A DNA stretch of 64,000 bases from AP-16 sp963755055 (GTDB taxonomy: Bacteria > Pseudomonadota > Alphaproteobacteria > Rhizobiales > Xanthobacteraceae), in NCBI GenBank assembly GCA_963755055.1, contig CAVWIS010000056.1, forward strand, positions 11,961-75,960, written 5' to 3'. Of the stretch, positions 8,880 to 18,102 are shown piece after piece; position 1 is the first letter of the stretch; each line of letters begins with the position of its first letter. The notes below the pieces were generated by a model, which saw nothing but the letters and a program-made list of their open reading frames with translations, ran no database searches and was not told where the DNA came from. A program made the position numbers and the translations under genes.

Positions 8880-9040
8880 GGCTGCACCTCCCTTATTGGT
8901 TCGGCTTGCCGGCCGAAGACATGTCCCGGTAGGCGAAATCCGCGCGGGGCGCCTTGCACTACATCAATGCGGTCGGCTGCAGCCCAATGCAGGAGGTGGG
9001 CGGATGGAGGCTCGGAGAGGCGGTTCGCCGAACCACGTCG

Positions 9041-9391
9041 TCACGCCAGGCCGAGAGCATGAAGCGCGAGGCCCAGACCGGCCGATGCCGCATTGGCGGC
9101 CAACGAGGTCAGAAGCGCGCGTCCGACCGGCAGCGGCACGAACACGAGATAGGCCATGCTCTCGGCGAGCACGACAGCGGCCTCGACGCCGGCGAAGGCG
9201 ATCGCGTATCCGAGCGGCTCCATCAACCGCAGCATGCACCACCAGGCGAGCCAATGGGTCGCGAGCGTCGCGAGCGCGGCGACGACGGCCGCGCGAACGC
9301 CGCTTCCCCAACCAAGCCGTCCGACCAGGACCGCCGCCACCGCGGCTTCGATGGCGACGGACACGATCAGCGCCAGTGATTGCTGCATCAT
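9041..9391 (-). CDS. small multi-pass membrane protein
   Basis: A 116-residue hydrophobic protein with three to four likely membrane helices (around residues 5-26, 32-54, 62-86 and 92-114) and few charges. A conserved-looking HWLAWWCMLRLMEPLGY sits between helices 2 and 3. No family recognised. The start is taken at 9391 (MMQQSL) because longer frames add a non-membrane arginine-rich stretch. It is divergent from the acyl-ligase fusion across an FNR/FixK-type box. Confidence 0.6.
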   Translation of the reverse strand: MMQQSLALIVSVAIEAAVAAVLVGRLGWGSGVRAAVVAALATLATHWLAWWCMLRLMEPLGYAIAFAGVEAAVVLAESMAYLVFVPLPVGRALLTSLAANAASAGLGLALHALGLA

Positions 9392-9421
9392 CCAACGCTG
9401 GCCGATTTCCGCAAAAACCCT

Positions 9422-9435
9422 TTGATCCTTGTCAA
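9422..9435. promoter_or_regulatory. FNR/FixK-type box in a divergent promoter
   Basis: Perfect TTGATCCTTGTCAA in the 77-nt gap between the divergent membrane protein (start 9391) and the acyl-ligase fusion (start 9469). It may control both. Confidence 0.65.
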
Positions 9436-9468
9436 CGCAGCCGGCCCACGGGCGCCTAGCCTTGCGGG

Positions 9469-12377
9469 GTGGAGACGCCTTCGAATTCCGACGCGACGAG
9501 GCAGCCGCGGGGCGGATTGCCATCATCCGAGCGCGATCTGCTCGCGCTGGTGCGCGAGCTGGTCGGCGAGCTTCACCCCGGCCGGGCGAAGTTCATCGAC
9601 GTCACGCGAGCGAGCCGCCTCGACCGCGATCTCGGCATCGACAGCCTCGGCAGCGACCGAACTGATCCTGCGGATCGAGCGCGGCATTCCACGTGCGCCT
9701 GCCGACGAGCGTCATGGGCGAGGCCGAGACGATCGGCGATCTCTCGCGATGCGCTCGCGCGCGGGCCGCGTCCCTACGCGCGGGCCGACCCGGATCGGGC
9801 GCCGGTGACGGCGGCGCTGCCGCACGTTCCCGCCGCGACCGAGGCGCGGACGCTGATGGAGATGCTCGACTGGCACGTCGCGCGGCATCCCGATCGCCTG
9901 CACGTGACCCTGCTGGAGGACGAGGTCACCGTGCTCGGCACCATGACCTATGCGCAGCTCGCCGACCAGCCGCACCGGGCGTCGCGGCCGGCCTGATCGC
10001 GCGCGACATCGTGCCCGGCGACCGCATCGCCTTGATGCTGCCGACGAGCCTCGATTTCTTCGCGGCGTTCTTCGGGGTACTCTATGCGGGCGCAATGCCG
10101 GTTCCGATCTATCCGCCGGCGCGCCTGTGCGCAGATCGAGGAGCATACTGCGCCGCCAGGCCGGTCATCCTGCGCAATGCCGGCGCCCGTCTCCTGATCA
10201 CGGTGCCCGAGGCGCGCGCGGCTGGCGCGTTGCTGCGTGGCCAGGTCGAAACCATGGAGGCGGTCGAGAGCGTCCCCGGTCTCGCGGCTCCGGCGGCGGA
10301 CGATCCCGGCTGCCGCCAATCGCCGACGGCACGCGATCGCGCTCATCCAATACACGTCGGGCAGCACCGGCGACCCGAAGGGCGTGGTGCTCAGCCACGC
10401 CAATCTGCTCGCCAATATCCGCGCGCATCGGCGCCGCGCCATGGAGGCAACGCTCGGCCGACGTCTTCGTCAGCTGGCTGCCGCTCTATCACGACTTCGG
10501 CCTGATCGGCGCCTGGCTCGGCTGCCTGTATTTCGCCGCCTCGTTCTACGTGATGTCGCCGTTGAGCTTCCTGGTGCGCCCGGAGAGCTGGCTGCGGGCC
10601 GATCCATCGATTTCGCGCCACGCTGTCGGCTGCGCCGAATTTCGCCTTCGAGCTCTGCCTCGAACAAGATCGCAGGACGCCGATCTGGACGGGCCTCGAT
10701 CTCGGCTCGCTGCGCATGGTCGCCAATGGCGCCGAGCCGGTGAGCGTGCAGACGTTGCGCCGCTTCATCGAGCGCTTCGCACGATACGGCTTCAAGCCGG
10801 AGGCCATGGCGCCGGCCTACGGACTTGCGGAGAACTACGCGTCGGCCTCGCCTTTCCGCCGCCCGGGCCGCCAGCCGGTCATCGACCGCGTCGATCGCGA
10901 CGCGCTCGAGCCGCGCGCGGCGTCGCCGAGCCGGCGCGCGCCGACGATGCCAGACCGCGCTCGAGATCGTCTCCTGCGGCCAGCCGCTTGCCCGGCCACG
11001 AGGTGCGCATCGTCGACGACCTGGGCCGCGAGGTCGGCGAGCGGCACGAAGGGCGGCTCGAGTTTCGCGGGCCGTCGGCCACGCCGGGCTATTTCCGCAA
11101 CGAGGCGAAGACGCGCGAGCTCTTCCACGACGGCTGGCTCGACAGCGGCGACCCGGCCTACATGGCGGACGGCGAGGTCTACATCACCGGTCGCATCAAG
11201 GACATCATCATCCGCGCCGGGCGCAACATCTATCCGCAGGAAGATCGAGGAGGCGGTCGGCGACATTCCGGGCGTCCTCAAGGGCGGCGTCGCGGCATTC
11301 GGCGTCGCCGAACGAAGTCCGGCACCGAACGGATCGTGGTCATGGCGGAGACCGCGCGAGACGCACCGGCGAGCCGCGAGGCGCTGCGGGCCGACCGCGC
11401 AGGCGACGCGACGGACATCCTCGGCGCCCCGCCCGACGAGGTCGTGCTGGTGCCGCCGCGGCACCGTGCCGAAGACGTCGAGCGGCAAGATCCGGCGCGG
11501 CGCCGCGCAGGGAGCTCTACGAGAGCGGCCGCAGCGGCGCGCCAGCGACACGCGCTCGTGGCGGCAGATGCTGCGTCTGTTGCTTGCCGGCATCGGGCCG
11601 CAGTCCCGGCGCGTCGGGACGGCTTCTCGGCGAGATGCGCTCTATGCGGGCTGGTGGTGGATGGTGGTCGGCGCTCAGCGTCTGCTCGGCTGGCTCGCCG
11701 TCATGACGCTGCCGCGGCTGTCGCTGGCGCTGGGCCGGCGTCGCGCGCCTCGCGCGCGCGGCGCTCGCGCTCTCGGCGATCCGGTTGCGGTCGGCGGCGC
11801 CGACGCGCATGCCGCGGCGCGACGCGATCCTGGTGTTCAATCACTCGAGCTACATGGATGCGCTGGTCCTGGCCGCCGTGCTGCCGGGCGAGCCGGTCTT
11901 CGTCGCCAAGCAGGAGTTCGCACGCCAGACTTTCGCCGGCCCGTTCCTGCGGCGACTGGATGTCGCACTTCGTCGAACGCTTCGACGTCGCCGGCGAGCC
12001 TGGCCGACGCCGAAGGCCGTGACGGCGCTCGCCCGCCAGGGCGCTCGCTCGTGTTCTTTCCGGAAGGGACTTTCACGCGCCGCGCCGGCTTGCCGGCTTC
12101 TATCTCGGGGCCTTCAAGGTCGCGAGCGAGGCGGGCGTCGCCGGTCGTGCCCGGCGTCATCCGCGGGACCCGCTCGCTGCTGCGCAGCGACCAGTGGTTT
12201 CCGCGCTGGACGCCGATCAGCGTGCACATCGGCGACGCCGGTCCGATGCCGACCGGCACCGATTTCGCGGCCATGCTGCGGCTGCGCGACCAGGTCCGGG
12301 GCGTCATGCTGGCGCATTGCGGCGAGCCGGATCTCGGCGAGCTCGTGAGGGTCGAGACGCCGCAGGCCGCAGCCTGA
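9469..12377 (+). pseudogene. carrier protein / acyl-CoA (acyl-ACP) ligase / acyltransferase fusion, many frameshifts
   Basis: Read across frames this is one protein of about 950 residues. First comes an acyl-carrier domain with the phosphopantetheine site (DLGIDSLG). An AMP-dependent acyl ligase follows (QYTSGSTGDPKGVVLSHANL, SWLPLYHDFGLIGAWLG, DSGDPAYMADGEVYITGRIKD). Last is a PlsC-type 1-acylglycerol-phosphate acyltransferase with the HX4D block (VFNHSSYMD) and EGTF motif (VFFPEGTFTRRAG). Such a protein could activate a fatty acid, hold it on its own carrier and pass it to lysophospholipid. At least ten single-base shifts break the frame between about 9650 and 12100. Codon use and the remaining motifs are well conserved, so sequence error is plausible. 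Start is GTG 9469. An FNR-type box lies 34 nt upstream. Confidence 0.8.
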
Positions 12378-12742
12378 AGCAGCCGAAGGAAGGCGACACG
12401 CAACACCAGAGGATCGCCCCGTCGACGGGATGCTCCGCGATCCGCCGACCTAACGCGGGTGCCGGCCGATGGCATGCGAGTTGCGGCTCGCCCGCTTCGA
12501 TACGCTGATCGCGCGACCTCGCCTAGCCTGAAAACGCAGGACCCGCGCCATCTGCCCGTCGGACCGAGTCTCCTCCGGGGTGCTCGGATCAGCATGGCTA
12601 CGGGTCCCTCCGCCGCGCTTCATCGGCAGACTGGCTCCTCGCGTAAGCAGATCCCCGCCCGTAGACGCTTCACTGCCGTGCTTCGCCAATCTTGCCTCTG
12701 CACGACGACGCGCAATCTGAGCGCACAAACCGGATGCGCGCG
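12378..12742. other. 365-nt stretch without a recognisable gene
   Basis: Between the acyl-ligase fusion and the box at 12743. Open frames here are short and resemble no family; no hairpin with a T-run was noticed. Confidence 0.4.
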
Positions 12743-12756
12743 TTGATCTCGATCAA
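12743..12756. promoter_or_regulatory. FNR/FixK-type box next to a gene remnant
   Basis: Perfect TTGATCTCGATCAA, directly 5' of the CheR-like remnant. It may be a leftover promoter of a deleted gene. Confidence 0.5.
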
Positions 12757-12764
12757 CGCCTGCC

Positions 12765-12958
12765 GAAAATCGTGTCGCTATCTGGCCTTCACCTATTTTG
12801 CGTTGCCGCTCCAGGAGCAGGTCCTGGGCCGTATCGTCGATCGGCTCCGACCGAACGGCTATCTCGCGATCGGGACGCATGAGCGGCTACCGGCCGAGAC
12901 CGCAGCACTGATGCCGCTCCCGGGCGGCCCCCTGCAGATCTTCGAGAAGCAGGCGTGA
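12765..12958 (+). pseudogene. C-terminal remnant of a CheR-type methyltransferase
   Basis: About 63 residues resemble the end of CheR-like SAM methyltransferases: LAFTYFALPLQEQVLGRIVD then RLRPNGYLAIGTHERLP and GGPLQIFEKQ. The SAM-binding motifs and the N-terminal two thirds are missing. No start codon with a ribosome-binding site gives a sensible protein; the 88-residue open frame from 12692 runs through the regulatory box. A deletion has probably fused an FNR-type promoter region to the tail of the gene. Confidence 0.55.
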
Positions 12959-13086
12959 AGCATCGATTGCGCCATCAGAGCGCTGTCTGCCGATGATCAA
13001 AGTCAACGTGTCGAGGAAGCATCCCGATATGCGTTTCGCGGCGGTCTTGCCGGTCCGCTGGTCAGTCCGCAACTCAGCCGGCGATC

Positions 13087-13625
13087 TCAGGAGGCGAGCT
13101 TCGCTTGGTACAGGCCCTTCACGAGATGGTCGTGGAGATCGGGATCCTCGATCAGCAAGCCTACGACCGCCTCGTCTCCGAGCAGCGCCGCGTCCGTGAT
13201 CCCGCGGTGCCATTTTGGTGCCGCTAGAGCGCATCCCGCTGATGTTGAACCGCTTCTCGACAGGTTAGAGCGTGAATGCGCTCTAAATTCATGTGTGGCG
13301 CATGTTCCTCATCGGCGAACCGGGTCCACTTCGCCGGAACATGCGCTAGATCGCCTTGGCCGATCCGCATCAAGGTGTACAGCTCCGAACGTCCCTCCAG
13401 CGATAGCGTGGCGACCGCCTCACGTAGAGCGGTCAGCTGTGACGACTCGGGACGAAGGGGTGCGAAGCCCAGAGCCGCGGTCGGGTTGTGTTCGCCGCGT
13501 GCGGCCTTCGGCTCGGCCAGATCGTCCTCGGCGACGCCGCCGAGCAACTCGTCGCGCTGCATGCGGGCTGCCTTCGCAAGGAGCGCCATGAAGTGCACCT
13601 GATCTGGATTCAAAGTCTTGAGCAT
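13087..13625 (-). pseudogene. DUF3775 protein gene interrupted by a 122-bp palindromic insertion
   Basis: The N-terminal part from 13625 (MLKTLNPDQVHFMALLAKAA, ALREAVATLSLEGRSELYTL, MRIGQGDLA) belongs to the DUF3775 family of unknown function. After GDLA at about 13350 the reading enters a palindromic element and stops at 13224. The missing C terminus is intact on the other side: APKWHRGITDAALLGDEAVV then IEDPDLHDHLVKGLYQAKLA, ending with TGA at 13087. Removing exactly 122 bp between the two CGCTAG copies rejoins the frame as GDLA-APKWHRG and gives 138 residues. The start has GGAG nine bases upstream. Confidence 0.8.
13222..13349. mobile_element. 122-bp non-autonomous palindromic element with 6-bp direct repeats
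   Basis: Bounded by direct repeats CGCTAG at 13222-13227 and 13344-13349, the likely target duplication (CTAG core). The right half, 13298-13346, is a copy of the GCGCATGTTC...GAACATGCGC palindrome also found at 34362 and 58648. The left half contains a second palindrome, TTAGAGCG-N6-CGCTCTAA, near 13265-13286. It carries no gene. The precise in-frame repair of DUF3775 on removal shows that it inserted. Confidence 0.75.
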
Positions 13626-13794
13626 CCGGATCTCCGGTGCGGCGGGAGCCGCTCGTTGCCATGGCCGTCATGCAATCGTAACGGCCTTTGAAGAAGACTA
13701 TTATTCATCATCTCCATTACCATTCACTGCATTGATGTGAATTCAACGGTGAACCGGGCGGTCCAGCCGCCTCCCCAATAATCCGCCACCGTTG

Positions 13795-13808
13795 TTGATC
13801 CTGGTCAA
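13795..13808. promoter_or_regulatory. FNR/FixK-type box before the hydrolase-PRTase pair
   Basis: Perfect TTGATCCTGGTCAA, 54 nt upstream of the hydrolase start at 13863. The surrounding 237-nt intergenic region shows no other feature. Confidence 0.65.
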
Positions 13809-13862
13809 ATCCTTGCCCTGGCCTGCGGCATAACATGCCCGCATCAGACAGGCCGCTGAACC

Positions 13863-14578
13863 ATGAGCCGGTCAGCTTCACATCGCCCCGGGCAAGGCAA
13901 GCCGGACGTCGAGGTCCGCGACGTGCGCATTCCGCCGGTCGGGTTGGCGGGAACCATGCGGACTCCTCGCGGGGCGCATGCCGTGGTCGCGTTCGCGCAT
14001 GGCAGCGGTTCCAGCCGTCTCAGTCCGCGCAACATGGCGGTCGCGGAGGGATTGAACGCACAAGGCTTTGCGACGCTGCTGTTCGATCTCCTGACCTCGG
14101 ACGAGGAGGCTGATCGGGCGAACGTATTCGACATTACGCTGCTGGCAGAGCGTCTTGTGACGCCGTCCATTGGCTTGATCGCGATACCCGAACCGGCGGC
14201 AAAACACTCGGGCTATTCGGGGCAAGCACCGGCGCCGCGGCGGCTCTCGTCGCCGCCGCAAGGCTTGACGATCGGGTCGGCGCCGTCGTCTCGCGCGGCG
14301 GGCGCCCGGATCTTGCCGGCGACGTGCTGGACCGGATTCGCACGCCGACCCTCCTGATCGTGGGCGGGCTCGACCATGGCGTCATCGAGCTCAACGAGCA
14401 GGCTCTCGCGCGCCTGAAGGGTCCGAAGGCATTGGAGATCGTTCCTGGTGCGAGCCATCTCTTCCCCGAGCCGGGAACGCTGGAGGCGGTCATCGGTCAC
14501 GCCGGGCGGTGGTTTGCACGCCATCTCACAGCCAGTCCGGCCGGTCCGATGCGCCTGGCAGGGAATGCTCAAGGCTAG
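13863..14578 (+). pseudogene. alpha/beta hydrolase (dienelactone-hydrolase type), one frameshift
   Basis: Cytosolic alpha/beta-fold hydrolase. The first part reads VVAFAHGSGSSRLSPRNMAV and GFATLLFDLLTSDEEADRAN (oxyanion-loop HGSGSS). Near 14163 one base appears lost (GTGAC where GTGGAC is expected). The next frame continues with the nucleophile elbow LGLFGASTGAAAALVAAA, then SRGGRPDLAG, TLLIVGGLDHGVIELNEQA and the terminal catalytic His in VPGASHLFPEPG. Corrected length is about 238 residues. It lies 13 nt before the phosphoribosyltransferase gene; the two activities are often paired or fused in stress islands. Confidence 0.8.
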
Positions 14579-14591
14579 CCGGAGAGATGCA

Positions 14592-15266
14592 ATGACTTTC
14601 AGGAATCGAGCGGACGCGGGACGCCGGCTCGCCGAAGCGCTCGCCGGCTTCAAGGACCGGCAATCCGTCATTCTGGCGTTGCCGCGCGGCGGCGTTCCAG
14701 TGGCCGCGGAGGTCGCGACTGTGCTCGGCGCGCCACTCGATCTGGTTCTTGTGCGCAAGATCGGCGTCCCGATGCAGCCCGAGCTGGCCATGGGAGCGGT
14801 GGTGGACGGCGGTTCCCCGCTCGTCGTGCGCAACGAGGATGTCATAAGACTGGCCGGCATAAGCGAGCCGGAATTCAAGAGCGTTTGCGACAGCGAGCTT
14901 GCCGAAATCGAGCGCCGCCGCCAACGCTATCTCGGCAACCGCCTGCGCGTCGAGGTCGCCGGGCGAATTGCCATTGTCATCGATGACGGCATCGCCACGG
15001 GCGCGACCACCCGCGCGGCACTCCGCGCCACCCGCATGCGCAGCCCGGGCAAGCTTGTTCTCGCCGTGCCGGTCGCTCCCACCGACACCCTCGCCACCTT
15101 GCGCGAGGAGGCTGACGACGTCGTCTGCCTGGAGGATCATGCGTTCTTCGGCGCGATCGGATTTTATTATGCCGATTTCCGCCAGATCTCCGATCAGGAG
15201 GTCATCGACACCCTGGCCCGCTTCACGCGACGCACGGCAGACCAAGCACAACAACCTGCATCGTGA
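14592..15266 (+). CDS. phosphoribosyltransferase-domain protein
   Basis: Type-I PRTase fold, 224 residues, cytosolic; the base or other substrate is unknown. The PRPP-binding signature VIDDGIATGATT is at residues 129-140, and the N-terminal PRGGVPVAAEVATVLGAPLD with VRKIGVP is typical of the subfamily paired with dienelactone hydrolases. The start at 14592 follows GGAGAGATGCA; an earlier in-frame start would overlap the upstream gene. It is probably co-transcribed with the hydrolase from the FNR-type promoter at 13795. Related gene pairs belong to dormancy or hypoxia regulons in other bacteria (family knowledge). Confidence 0.88.
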   Translation: MTFRNRADAGRRLAEALAGFKDRQSVILALPRGGVPVAAEVATVLGAPLDLVLVRKIGVPMQPELAMGAVVDGGSPLVVRNEDVIRLAGISEPEFKSVCDSELAEIERRRQRYLGNRLRVEVAGRIAIVIDDGIATGATTRAALRATRMRSPGKLVLAVPVAPTDTLATLREEADDVVCLEDHAFFGAIGFYYADFRQISDQEVIDTLARFTRRTADQAQQPAS

Positions 15267-15320
15267 AGCAAGGGGCGTGCTGGCTGCCGCCGACCCCGGC
15301 GTCCGACGAACGCGAGGGGT

Positions 15321-15524
15321 TCATTCCTCCTCGAATGCCGGTGAAAATTTGTCTTCCTGGTCGCTTCCTTCGACTGGCTCGTTCTCCTCGGCCGGAGCTT
15401 CCGCTTCGATCTCCACGGGCTCCTTCTCGATGAGAGCCGCTGCCTCGTCCACACTCTCGTCGTGCGAATGGTGGATCTGGCGCTTCCTGGGGATGACCTT
15501 CGCGTCGCCTGGTGCCGGGTCCAT
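15321..15524 (-). CDS. small acidic protein, function unknown
   Basis: 67 residues starting MDPAPGDAKVIPRKRQIHHS, then strongly acidic (IEKEPVEIEAEAPAEENEPV and a Glu-rich C terminus). The start at 15524 has GAGGAG at a good distance; an ATG two codons earlier is too close to it. The length, low complexity and lack of hydrophobic segments suggest a disordered cytosolic protein. No family recognised. Confidence 0.5.
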   Translation of the reverse strand: MDPAPGDAKVIPRKRQIHHSHDESVDEAAALIEKEPVEIEAEAPAEENEPVEGSDQEDKFSPAFEEE

Positions 15525-15607
15525 GTGCATTCTCCTCGTCATTGGCGCCGTCGAAATCAAACCAGGGCGGTGGCCAACAGCCGCGGCATCGCCGTCGCCC
15601 ATACTAA

Positions 15608-16728
15608 CTAACAACGCGCGCCGACCCCCCGGCGCGCCGGAGACACCGCGAGCCGCCCGCCCTGGGTCGGCTCAATTCGCGTGCCAAATTCCCGGCTTTC
15701 CCGATCCAGGGTCCGTCGCAGCCAGTCGACCTCCGCGCATGGTGCGCGGCCAAGCTGGAACCGTCGGATCCGAAGGGGCACCATCTCGAGCGCCACAAGG
15801 TCGGCGCTGTCGGAATCGAGGCTGGCAAGATACATCAGGGCGAGATCGCCCGAAATTCCTCGTGGCCCCGGATGCCTTCATAGTCGTTCAGGAAATCGCC
15901 GCATCCGTACAGGATGAGGCGATTCTTGTAGACCTCGATGGCTTTGGCATGATGCGAGGAATGGCCGTGAAGTATGGAGATGCCCGCCCGGTCGATCAAC
16001 TCGCGGGCGAACCATCGCTGGCTCTCGGGGACCTCGTTACCCCAATTCGGTCCCCAATGAACCGAGACGATGATGATGTCTTTCGCTCGCCGGATCTGGG
16101 CCACCTGCTGCGTAATCGCCGCAACGGCTGCCTCGGAAAGAGCCGGCAGAAGGTTCACTCCGGCAGCGTCGGGTCGTGCCGCCCAGCTCCTCGGAGTCCC
16201 GCTGGTCACGCAGGCGAATGACAATACGACCAGCCGTCCCTCGCCCGGGACTTCCAGGATCGCGGGCGCGCTTGCTTGCGCGAGGTCGCGGCCTGCCCCT
16301 GCGGTTTCGATATGCAACCGTCGAAGCGTCGCCATGGTGTCCAGCAACCCGTCACGCCCCCAATCGAGGACGTGGTTGTTGGCCAGCACGCAGCAGTCGA
16401 TGCCGGCAGTGGCCAGACAGCCGGCATTCTCCGGACTCATTCGGTAATTGATGCCCTTGGGCTCATAAGAGTCGCTGCGCGTAATGCTGGTCTCGAGGTT
16501 GATGATGCGCGCGTCCGGCCGCGTGCGGCTCAATTCCTCCAGAGCCGCGCCCCACAGGTGGGCGAAGTCCATGGGCAGCGGAATGAGGCCATTCGCCTGC
16601 TCCGCGAGCTGCAAATATTCGATCGCCGATTGCACATACGCCTCGTGAAGGCGGGCGGGGCACGGCTGCGGGAGTGCCTGGTCGATGCCACGTCCCAGCA
16701 TCACGTCGCCGCAAAGAAAGATCTTCAT
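15608..16728 (-). pseudogene. CapA-family (poly-gamma-glutamate capsule type) metallophosphatase-like protein, one frameshift near the 3' end
   Basis: Calcineurin-like fold of the PGA_cap/CapA family. Motifs: IFLCGDVMLGRGID at the N terminus, INLETSIT, VLANNHVLDWGRDGLLDT, VSVHWGPNWG and ILHGHSSHHAKAIEVYKNRL. The frame stops at 15835 after EEFRAISP. The next frame, overlapping as TGATG, continues MYLASLDSDSADLVALEMVP and LRIRRFQL, which is the normal family C terminus. One missing G in a G-run near 15852 would restore EFRGDLALMYLASLD. Corrected length is about 373 residues. Start 16728; some relatives are membrane-anchored but no signal peptide is seen here. Confidence 0.8.
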
Positions 16729-16826
16729 GGCTCGTCCAACCGCCCGCAGTTGCCGCCCGACCCGAGCCGACCACCGATGGACGCGGCTCAACTTGAGGCG
16801 GCCATCGATGCGGTCCCGTCTGCAAC

Positions 16827-17993
16827 CTAACGCCGGTGCCGGCCGGCCGCATGCGAGGTCCGGCTGCCCCGCTTCGGGGGTGCCTTGGCCTCGATCCGCC
16901 GCAGCGCCACGATCTGCCGCGGAGCCGCCAGATCCGTGCTCCAGTCCATGGCGAAGCAGGCATTGCGGTCCTTGGCGGGAATGCGGTTGTTGATGGTGCA
17001 GGAGTGGAAGGCCAAAAGCTCCTCCTCGGAACGGTAATAGGCGTAAGGCGCGATCAGGAAGCGACCGGAGCCGTCGGCGAGATCGCCGAGCCGATTCACT
17101 TTCCTCTTGAGGCTCGGCTCGACCTCGACGATGGCCTTGCGCAGCGCGTCGCCCTCGATGAAGTTGAGCGGCAGCTGATCGAATGGACCGTCAAAATAAT
17201 TGTTGACCAGCACGTTCCCCTCGAAGACGCCGATCAGGATCTTCCTGTTCTGCTTGTCGTCCTGGTAGAACGCAAAACCGGTGCGCTTGCCGATCAGGAT
17301 TCGATCGGTCTGACGCGCCGGAATGAACCCATCGTTGACCTTCTCGGTCTCGTCGAGCACGTAGTGGAAGACCTTGAGCCGGGAATTGTAGATCAGGAAG
17401 AAGCGGATCGCCAAATCGTCGAACACCGGACCGATATAGGTCTCGTCCGCCGTCATCGTACCGGGCGGCGGCACGACTTTCGAGAGATCGTTGAGCTCGA
17501 ACAGCACGCTCTTGTCCTGGTAGGCGACGCGATAGAGGAGAGGCTCGAGCTTCTCCACGGTGACGCCGTCGGCCTTGCCCAACAAGCGATAGGTGATCGG
17601 CGGCTCCTCGCGCCACTCCGCCATGTCCTCGAAATAGGCGAAGTGGACCTTGCCCTGGTCGCGGTCGCCGGGGTCGAGCCGGATGTTGCCGGCATAGCGT
17701 ATGCGGTTGGTGATGAAGCTGAAGTAGTAGTAGTTCTCCGTCGGATAGACCTTGACCCTGTCGGGGAGACTGCCGAGCACGAAGGCGAACATGGCCTTCA
17801 GATCCTGGATCGGCAGGTCGGGATTTCCCATTACCTCCTCGACGTAGCTCTGGTGCGTGATCAGCCGCGGAGAATGGCCGGCTTGGCCGAATGCCGGGCC
17901 GGCGGCAACAGCTGACAGCGCAACCGTGGCAAGTGCGATGCAGCAGGTCAGGCCGGCGCGTGCCAGGCGATGGCCGCGAGCGTTTGCCTTCAT
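16827..17993 (-). CDS. secreted protein of unknown function, 388 residues
   Basis: Signal peptide at residues 1-36 (LTCCIALATVALSAVAAGPA, then FGQ). The mature protein is rich in aromatic beta-type segments (VYPTENYYYFSFITNRIRYA, HFAYFEDMAEWREEP, AIRFFLIYNSRLKVFHYVLD) and ends with a basic Lys/Arg/His tail. I do not recognise a domain; similar hypotheticals occur in Bradyrhizobium-type genomes. The start at 17993 follows GGAGATCGAACG. It lies just downstream of, and in the same direction as, the large repeat-tailed secreted protein, so the two may form an operon. Confidence 0.7.
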   Translation of the reverse strand: MKANARGHRLARAGLTCCIALATVALSAVAAGPAFGQAGHSPRLITHQSYVEEVMGNPDLPIQDLKAMFAFVLGSLPDRVKVYPTENYYYFSFITNRIRYAGNIRLDPGDRDQGKVHFAYFEDMAEWREEPPITYRLLGKADGVTVEKLEPLLYRVAYQDKSVLFELNDLSKVVPPPGTMTADETYIGPVFDDLAIRFFLIYNSRLKVFHYVLDETEKVNDGFIPARQTDRILIGKRTGFAFYQDDKQNRKILIGVFEGNVLVNNYFDGPFDQLPLNFIEGDALRKAIVEVEPSLKRKVNRLGDLADGSGRFLIAPYAYYRSEEELLAFHSCTINNRIPAKDRNACFAMDWSTDLAAPRQIVALRRIEAKAPPKRGSRTSHAAGRHRR

Positions 17994-18102
17994 CGTTCGA
18001 TCTCCGTCAGTCGCTTTTGGCGGGTTCGAAGCCCGGGAGAAAAGAGCGCCCGGCAACGGTGAGTGCCGGGCGCCCAATGCTCATGCCGCTGTCACGGCGC
18101 GC

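Noticed and set aside
12993..13006. further FNR-type box (ATGATCAAAGTCAA)
   Set aside because: First base mismatched and it lies downstream of the DUF3775 gene without a gene start nearby.
15608..15835. separate 75-residue gene starting at 15835
   Set aside because: It is the frameshifted C terminus of the CapA-like protein; its ATG overlaps the premature stop.
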